A stretch of 44,815 nt of DNA. Origin: Clostridia bacterium. Its GTDB lineage: Bacteria > Bacillota > Clostridia > Christensenellales > CAG-138. Location: NCBI GenBank assembly GCA_003246365.1, contig QKAN01000231.1:1-44815 (forward strand), given 5' to 3'. This document shows positions 40,283-44,815 of this stretch, one piece after another. The stretch's first letter is position 1; each line of letters begins with the position of its first letter. The notes beneath the pieces were generated by a model, which was not told where the DNA came from, made no database searches, and saw only the letters and a program-made list of their open reading frames with translations. The position numbers were made by a program, and so were the translations under genes.

Positions 40283-42181
40283 TTAGTCTGTAATTGCCGT
40301 ACCGTTGACATATACGGTATAACCGTTCGTCACGATGCCGCTCACATCACCTGTAAAGGATGTGATGTAGCTGTCTCCCGTCAGCACCCACTGGCAACCG
40401 TCCGCGAGCGTCACGCTGACCGTTCCCGCTGTGCCGTCCGGATTGATCGCACCGGTAAAGACGGAACCATCCCCAAGCTGGAAGTCCAAACCAGAGATGC
40501 TGTCCACGATGATGTTGCCCGTCAGCGTCTGTTGCGAAACAATAAATGTGCAAGTTCCGCCGTTTGCGCCTTCCGTACCCCACCCGCGGGAGCTGGAGTT
40601 GCCCGCAACGGTCAACAGGTTTTCGTTTGCCAGCGTGAGCGCCACGTTGGTCAGCGAAATGGTGCAGGTCGTGTTGGTCACATAGAACATATCGCCTGCG
40701 TTTGCGAGGATGCTGCCGCCGGTGGCTGTAAAGCTGGAGTGTCCGACCTCTGCGTCGCCCGACATACTTTGATAAATCATAATATTTTGCACGTTTTCGC
40801 TTGCATCCGTGCTTGCCTGCATGTTGCCCGAGAGAGTAACGTTGTTGAGCGTAACGGAGTTCTGCCCTTCAACCACGACCGCCTCCGAAGCGTTTGCCGT
40901 CAGCGTTGCGTCGGTAACCGTAATATCCGCCGTGCTGTAAACCGCCGGACTGCTGGTGCCGTTGGTTACATAGGTTCCGCCGGTCACGTTCACGTCTCCG
41001 CCGCCGCGGTCGGAGCGAATTGCCGCCGCAGAGTTACCCTCGGTTTCAACATCGAGATTTGTCGCGTTCATCGTAGCGCCGCCGGTGGTCTGAATACCGC
41101 CGGAGTTGTTCATGCTGGTGCGGATTACGGAATCCGAAATATTCACCGTCGTCCCCGTGCCGTAGCTGAACACGCCGTTGCCGTTTACCGCGTCCGTGGT
41201 CACCGTTGCGCCGGAGATGGTTACCGTTGCGCCGTTGAGCGCCAGAAGCGCCGCGTTCATGCCGTAGAAGTCGCCGTTTTCGGTGTTGGAGGAAGCGCCG
41301 CCCGTCTTGTTGACCGTAATATCGCTGAGCGTAACGGTAGCGCCGTCGATTCGAACCGCGTTTTCGTCGTCTCCGCTGGAAGCATACGTTTCTCCGCTGA
41401 TGTCGGAATCGGTGTCGATGGTCGTCACCGATGTGCCGTTTGTAACGGTGTCGCTACCGCCGAATGTCGCGCCCGGCTGGCTTGCGGTCATATCCGCACT
41501 GCCGCTGGATTGAATGACGATCGTCTGCGCCACATTTTCGCTTGTCAGCGTGAGCGCCAGTATGTCTCCAACCGCAAGATCGGTCGCGGTCGCTTCCGTT
41601 GTATCCGCGCCGCTTTGTTTGGTGATGGTCGTCGTATCGTCAATCGTAAAGGTAATCGTTTCTGTACCCGCGGTAAATCCCATCATGCCGCCTGTTGCAT
41701 CAGGCGCACCTTGCATATCCGGGGCACTTTGTCCATCCGGTGCACTCTGTCCATCCGGTGCACTTTGTCCATCCGGTGCGCTCTGCATGTCCGGAGCACC
41801 TTGCCCGCTCGAACTGCTGCCGTCTCCGGAAGGCATATCCGGCGGCGTAGAGGTGTCCCCGGAACCGGAGGCCATATCCGGTGGTGTTGAGGTGTCCCCG
41901 GAACCGGAAGCCATATCCGGCGCCGTTCCCTGCGGCGCGCTGCCGTCCGTCTGCGCGGAAGGCTGCGACATGGTGCCAACCAAAGCCGTAACGGTGGTTC
42001 CATCGATGCTCTGCACCTGTACATATGTCGTGTCTGTTGTGACTACCGTGGTTTGCGCGTCAGTTGCCGTTGCCGCTGCCGTCTCTTCCGTGTTCGCGGT
42101 TGAACACCCGGACAGCGCAAATACGGTAACCATGCATACGCAAAGCGTACCAATCAAAGCGCGTTTCCCGAACCGATTCAT
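40283..42181 (-). CDS. Beta-helix surface lipoprotein with tandem-repeat linker
   Basis: A 632-residue lipoprotein. The lipobox FALSGCS near residue 26 is followed by a Thr-rich segment and a low-complexity linker (about 85-165). The linker is made of a 13-residue repeat (MASGSGDTSTPPD) and several six-residue SAPDGQ-type units. After FTAGTETITFTID there is a small beta domain. From about 245 on, a long series of short beta rungs with regular DITV, ATVTIS, NNSGGIQTT and AIRSDRGGG turns suggests a right-handed parallel beta-helix. The protein probably sits on the cell surface as an adhesin or polysaccharide binder. TAGGAG precedes the ATG. It has its own terminator. No catalytic motif is recognised. 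Confidence 0.85.
   Translation of the reverse strand: MNRFGKRALIGTLCVCMVTVFALSGCSTANTEETAAATATDAQTTVVTTDTTYVQVQSIDGTTVTALVGTMSQPSAQTDGSAPQGTAPDMASGSGDTSTPPDMASGSGDTSTPPDMPSGDGSSSSGQGAPDMQSAPDGQSAPDGQSAPDGQSAPDMQGAPDATGGMMGFTAGTETITFTIDDTTTITKQSGADTTEATATDLAVGDILALTLTSENVAQTIVIQSSGSADMTASQPGATFGGSDTVTNGTSVTTIDTDSDISGETYASSGDDENAVRIDGATVTLSDITVNKTGGASSNTENGDFYGMNAALLALNGATVTISGATVTTDAVNGNGVFSYGTGTTVNISDSVIRTSMNNSGGIQTTGGATMNATNLDVETEGNSAAAIRSDRGGGDVNVTGGTYVTNGTSSPAVYSTADITVTDATLTANASEAVVVEGQNSVTLNNVTLSGNMQASTDASENVQNIMIYQSMSGDAEVGHSSFTATGGSILANAGDMFYVTNTTCTISLTNVALTLANENLLTVAGNSSSRGWGTEGANGGTCTFIVSQQTLTGNIIVDSISGLDFQLGDGSVFTGAINPDGTAGTVSVTLADGCQWVLTGDSYITSFTGDVSGIVTNGYTVYVNGTAITD
41706..41795 (-). 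repeat. 18-base coding tandem repeat (five units)
   Basis: Units start at 41706, 41724, 41742, 41760 and 41778; the core plus-strand unit is GCACTTTGTCCATCCGGT. They encode the SAPDGQ/SAPDMQ linker repeats of the lipoprotein. The outer units have diverged, the inner ones are nearly identical. Confidence 0.92.
41834..41930 (-). repeat. 39-base coding tandem repeat
   Basis: The 39-base unit begins CATATCCGG at 41834, 41873 and 41912 (two full units and a partial third), encoding the 13-residue MASGSGDTSTPPD repeat. Near-identity suggests recent unit gain and possible length variation between strains. Confidence 0.9.
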
Positions 42182-42279
42182 AAACGATATCTCCTAATCG
42201 AATAAATTTACTCGTGGTTATCGTATCTTGACAGTATGGCGAGATTGTAGCGTTGTTTTGTTTTATTATGACTCCGTTC

Positions 42280-42309
42280 AAAAAAACTCCGGCTGTTTTG
42301 CCGGAGTTT
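42280..42309 (-). terminator. Intrinsic terminator after the sorbitol/sorbose genes
   Basis: AAACTCCGG (42284-42292) pairs with CCGGAGTTT (42301-42309); on the minus strand it is followed by a long T-run. Confidence 0.88.
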
Positions 42310-42363
42310 CGCTTTACATCAAAATTTTCTGCTAAATTGCAATACTAATCTTCTCTTTCATAA

Positions 42364-43623
42364 TCAATTCTGCAGGTTTTTTAGTAGATATTTTTCTGCT
42401 TCGGCATTCCAAAGCCCGTTATGTGCTTTGACAATTTTGTCGAGTTCGGCGAACATCGGCTCCGTCTTTCCCTTTTCCGCAAAATCGGCAATCGCGATCA
42501 GCGGCAGTTCAATCTGTGTATAGATCAGCTTTTTGCCGCCGGGAATATGCGGCAGATTTTTTGTTGTCTCCACGACGCAGTCCAGTCCGCCAATGTGCGT
42601 TATCATCGCCGCCGGATTGAGTTTTCCCGCGTTCATCATGGCAATCGCCTCGCGCATGTCGTCCGTGTTGCCGTGGCTCGTCGCCGTCACATGCGTGCGG
42701 TTGTAGTGAACATTATAAAAGTTCATCATCGCGGAAAACTGCGTGTCTCCCGGACCGGCAAAAAAGTTCAGACAGCCATCCACCGCGAGGATACCGTCGC
42801 TTTGTTCCACAACCGGCTTCACCGGCGCAAAGCAGATTACGTCGTCGTAACCCGTGCCGCCGGAAATTTCCCGCAGCGCGGCGACCGGATTTTCGAGCTT
42901 GCCGGTGTTCACATAGTGCAGCTCTACGCCGCATTCTTTTGCATGCTCAACCGTATAGATGCTCTCCGCTCTTGCCAGCCGCGCGTCGTCGATGTCCGTT
43001 ACCACCAGTAGTTTTGGTTTGCGATCGCAGTGCAGCGCGTAATCCAGCGCGCCGAGTCCCATCGGTCCAACGCCCGCGAGCAGCGCCATCTTTCCGCCTT
43101 CCACGATACCCATGTCGTGCGTGTATTCGCCGTCTCTGGTGTGATACATCGCATGGAACGTGCCGATAATGCAGCTCATAGGTTCCGCAAGCGAGCCGTA
43201 GAAATAGACGTCGCTGTTGTACGGAAGCAGACAGTCCATATGCAGCGTTTCCCACGGAATGTTGACATACGTCGCGTCCCCGCCGCATTCCCTGTAGGAA
43301 TAACCCGGCGCGCTGAGAGAGCCTTTGTAGGAATGCGCGGGCTGAATCACAAATCCGTCGCCCTTTTTGAATTTGTGCGCCCAGTTCTTGCCCACTTCGT
43401 CCACAATCCCGCAGAATTCGTGTCCGATGATCGTAGGATTCTTCGCGACGTCGTCCGGCACGCGTTTGTGCGCCGCGCCCTGCGAAACTGCTTTATAGCT
43501 GGACATGCAAAGGCTGTCCGAAATTACCTTGCACCGCACCCCGTCGTCCCCAGCAGGGCTGAGTTCAAACTCTTCCAATCGAATATCGTTTACGCCATAC
43601 AGGCGCACCGCTTTTGTTTTCAT
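42364..43623 (-). CDS. sorE: L-sorbose-1-phosphate reductase-like zinc dehydrogenase
   Basis: A 419-residue medium-chain zinc dehydrogenase. The start MKTKAVRLYGVNDIRLEEFEL, the catalytic zinc ligands Cys39 (SLCMSSYKA), His68-Glu69 (IIGHEF) and Glu147 (SLAEPMSC), and the Rossmann motif GVGPMG (184-189) fit the SorE-type branch. The structural-zinc four-cysteine loop of classical alcohol dehydrogenases is absent. SorE reduces L-sorbose 1-phosphate to D-glucitol 6-phosphate. The gene just upstream encodes a short-chain dehydrogenase of the kind that oxidises glucitol 6-phosphate, so the two form a pathway to fructose 6-phosphate. The substrate could be another ketose phosphate. Confidence 0.82.
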   Translation of the reverse strand: MKTKAVRLYGVNDIRLEEFELSPAGDDGVRCKVISDSLCMSSYKAVSQGAAHKRVPDDVAKNPTIIGHEFCGIVDEVGKNWAHKFKKGDGFVIQPAHSYKGSLSAPGYSYRECGGDATYVNIPWETLHMDCLLPYNSDVYFYGSLAEPMSCIIGTFHAMYHTRDGEYTHDMGIVEGGKMALLAGVGPMGLGALDYALHCDRKPKLLVVTDIDDARLARAESIYTVEHAKECGVELHYVNTGKLENPVAALREISGGTGYDDVICFAPVKPVVEQSDGILAVDGCLNFFAGPGDTQFSAMMNFYNVHYNRTHVTATSHGNTDDMREAIAMMNAGKLNPAAMITHIGGLDCVVETTKNLPHIPGGKKLIYTQIELPLIAIADFAEKGKTEPMFAELDKIVKAHNGLWNAEAEKYLLKNLQN

Positions 43624-43701
43624 CTGGTCTTCTCCTTGATTCGTACAATACGGACGACCGTTTGGCCATCCGCTTGCGTAAAAATTATGTTTTTTTATGT
43701 G

Positions 43702-44577
43702 TTATCGGAGCATTACCTGTCCGCCGGTCACGGGGATAGCCTGACCGGTTTCATAGGTTTGTTCCACGGCGTAGAAAATCGCCTTTGCCACATCTTCCGG
43801 CAGGCAACCACGTTTGATGAGCGACTTGCCGAGGTAAAACTGCTTCACGTCGTCAATTGTTTTTGCACCCGGCACCTTTCCAGCACGCAGATACTGCACA
43901 AACAATCCTCGCTCCGGATCGCTCCAGAGCGGCCCGTCATAATAATTGCCGGGGCAGACCGCGTTAACTTTGATGTTGTATGGCGCAAGCTCCAGCGCGA
44001 AACTTTCGACCAGTCCGATGCCGCCGAACTTTCCGCCGGCGTAAGCGAAGTTTTTGTTGCTGCCTTCAAGGCCGGATTTGCTGTTGATCTCTATAATGTC
44101 GCCCATCCAGCTATTGTCCGCCGCGAACTGCGCCTTCATGATCCGCTGGGCGTATTTCACACAGGTAAAAAACGCAGTGTAGTTGATGCTGGTTACAAAC
44201 TCGAAATCTTTTTTCTCCATCTCATCCAGCGAGCCGGCCTTGAGCACGCCCGCGTTTGAAATGAACAGGTCCAAGCCGCCGAATGTTTCCACACAGGCGG
44301 CGATCATCCCCGCAACACTCTCCTCGCTGGACACGTCCGCCATAACGGCAACCGCCCGCTCGCCAAGCGAAGCCGCAACCGTTTTTGCCAGCGGTTCGTT
44401 GAGGTCGGCAATCACAACGCACGCGCCTTCGCGATACAGCGCTTGTGCAATGCCTTTACCGAATCCCTGCGCGCTGCCGGTCACGATCGCGATCTTTCCG
44501 CCGAGTCTTCCCGCAAGCTGTTTTCTGTTTTTCACTTGTGCAGATGCGATTTGCTCCCATTTCGATAGATCGATCAT
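43702..44577 (-). CDS. Short-chain dehydrogenase, probable sorbitol-6-phosphate 2-dehydrogenase
   Basis: A 291-residue SDR enzyme. The NAD motif TGSAQGFG is at 33-40, Asp58 in VIADLN favours NAD over NADP, NAG is at 108-110, and the catalytic Ser is near 166 with Tyr179 and Lys183 (YAGGK). The extra N-terminal 25 residues and NYYDGPLWSDPERGLFVQYL resemble the sorbitol-6-phosphate dehydrogenase branch (SrlD/SorD). It would convert glucitol 6-phosphate to fructose 6-phosphate. It is first in a two-gene operon with the SorE-like gene 78 bases downstream. The phosphotransferase system and regulator expected for such an operon lie outside the window. Confidence 0.82.
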   Translation of the reverse strand: MIDLSKWEQIASAQVKNRKQLAGRLGGKIAIVTGSAQGFGKGIAQALYREGACVVIADLNEPLAKTVAASLGERAVAVMADVSSEESVAGMIAACVETFGGLDLFISNAGVLKAGSLDEMEKKDFEFVTSINYTAFFTCVKYAQRIMKAQFAADNSWMGDIIEINSKSGLEGSNKNFAYAGGKFGGIGLVESFALELAPYNIKVNAVCPGNYYDGPLWSDPERGLFVQYLRAGKVPGAKTIDDVKQFYLGKSLIKRGCLPEDVAKAIFYAVEQTYETGQAIPVTGGQVMLR

Positions 44578-44618
44578 CTGTCTTGTCTCAACCCCTATTA
44601 AACGAATTTGCCAATTTG

Positions 44619-44624
44619 ATTATA
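44619..44624 (-). promoter_or_regulatory. -10 box of the sorbitol/sorbose operon
   Basis: TATAAT on the minus strand, about 42 bases before the ATG, with a poor -35 region (TCTTTT), consistent with an activator-dependent promoter. Confidence 0.45.
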
Positions 44625-44716
44625 TAGTTTTTCGATGAAATAAAAGATTCCATATTGCATCATGTTTTTCGATCTGTAAACGAATTCCATACTTGGCCGG
44701 TCATTTTTTTGATTGC

Positions 44717-44729
44717 TGAAATGATTTCA
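44717..44729. promoter_or_regulatory. Palindrome upstream of the sorbitol/sorbose operon
   Basis: TGAAATGATTTCA is a perfect 13-base palindrome about 95 bases upstream of the -10 box. It is a candidate regulator site. The rest of 44640-44815 is AT-rich and shows no gene. Confidence 0.4.
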
Positions 44730-44815
44730 TGACAAGTGTTTCTATATCTACAATACAGCTTTATGGTCTGTTTTCCATTCTAAACAGAAAAATCAGACGG
44801 GTTTTCGTATTATTT

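Noticed and set aside
40532-41890. Plus-strand open frame of about 450 codons opposite the beta-helix lipoprotein
   Set aside because: Its composition is an antisense artefact of Thr/Val/Gly-rich coding; the minus-strand frame has lipobox, ribosome site and terminator.
41706-41930. Possible CRISPR-like array
   Set aside because: Units of 18 and 39 bases are directly tandem without spacers and are multiples of three inside a lipoprotein gene; they are coding repeats.

Overview
The window looks like chromosomal DNA from a fermentative anaerobe of the Bacillota (class Clostridia), probably a gut-type organism. The evidence is an electron-bifurcating NfnAB pair, a Firmicutes-type LexA box (CGAACATTAGTTCG), a SigI/RsgI sigma/anti-sigma pair, DUF3048 and DUF1576 proteins, a permuted XdhC-like protein, strong GGAGG-type ribosome sites and mid-range GC content. 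I see no rRNA, tRNA, CRISPR array, insertion sequence or phage gene. The assignment below class level is inference.

Layout. 0-12.8 kb is mostly minus-strand housekeeping: a CCA-adding/HD nucleotidyltransferase, nfnB and nfnA, a small acidic protein, oligoendopeptidase F with a membrane ORF fused in frame upstream (probably a one-base frameshift), then, on the plus strand, a LexA-controlled Y-family polymerase with a small partner. Next come a HAD phosphatase, an rRNA m5C methyltransferase and a MetA that carries the acetyl-CoA-type residue Glu111. 12.9-16.6 kb is a plus-strand operon for a MacB/FtsX-type exporter: ATPase, CARDB-like surface protein, permease. A cyclase and a D-amino acid transaminase follow. 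18.4-21.7 kb encodes three exported proteins: a membrane-anchored cohesin-domain protein and two tandem DUF3048 lipoproteins. 21.8-23.7 kb is a divergent methylthioadenosine-salvage pair (mtnA-like and mtnP-like), followed by the XdhC-like protein and Tex. 27-30 kb has two cyclic-di-GMP proteins (degenerate GGDEF plus intact EAL; intact GGDEF with I-site). Then come a cytoplasmic GH3 glycosidase, an APH-like kinase, a DUF1576 membrane protein and a SulP transporter.

37.1-42.2 kb is the most unusual part: four minus-strand genes for a beta-helix lipoprotein with coding tandem repeats, an exported protein of three long helical repeats, SigI, and RsgI with a Gly/Met/Pro-rich outer tail. A motif resembling the SigI -35 box (ACCCCC) lies before the helical-repeat gene. 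This suggests a self-regulated envelope module in which the sigma pair may control its own surface proteins. The window ends with two genes that together would convert L-sorbose 1-phosphate through glucitol 6-phosphate to fructose 6-phosphate.

Most transcription units are separated by clear intrinsic terminators, several of them bidirectional. All function calls come from motif reading and no database search was run.
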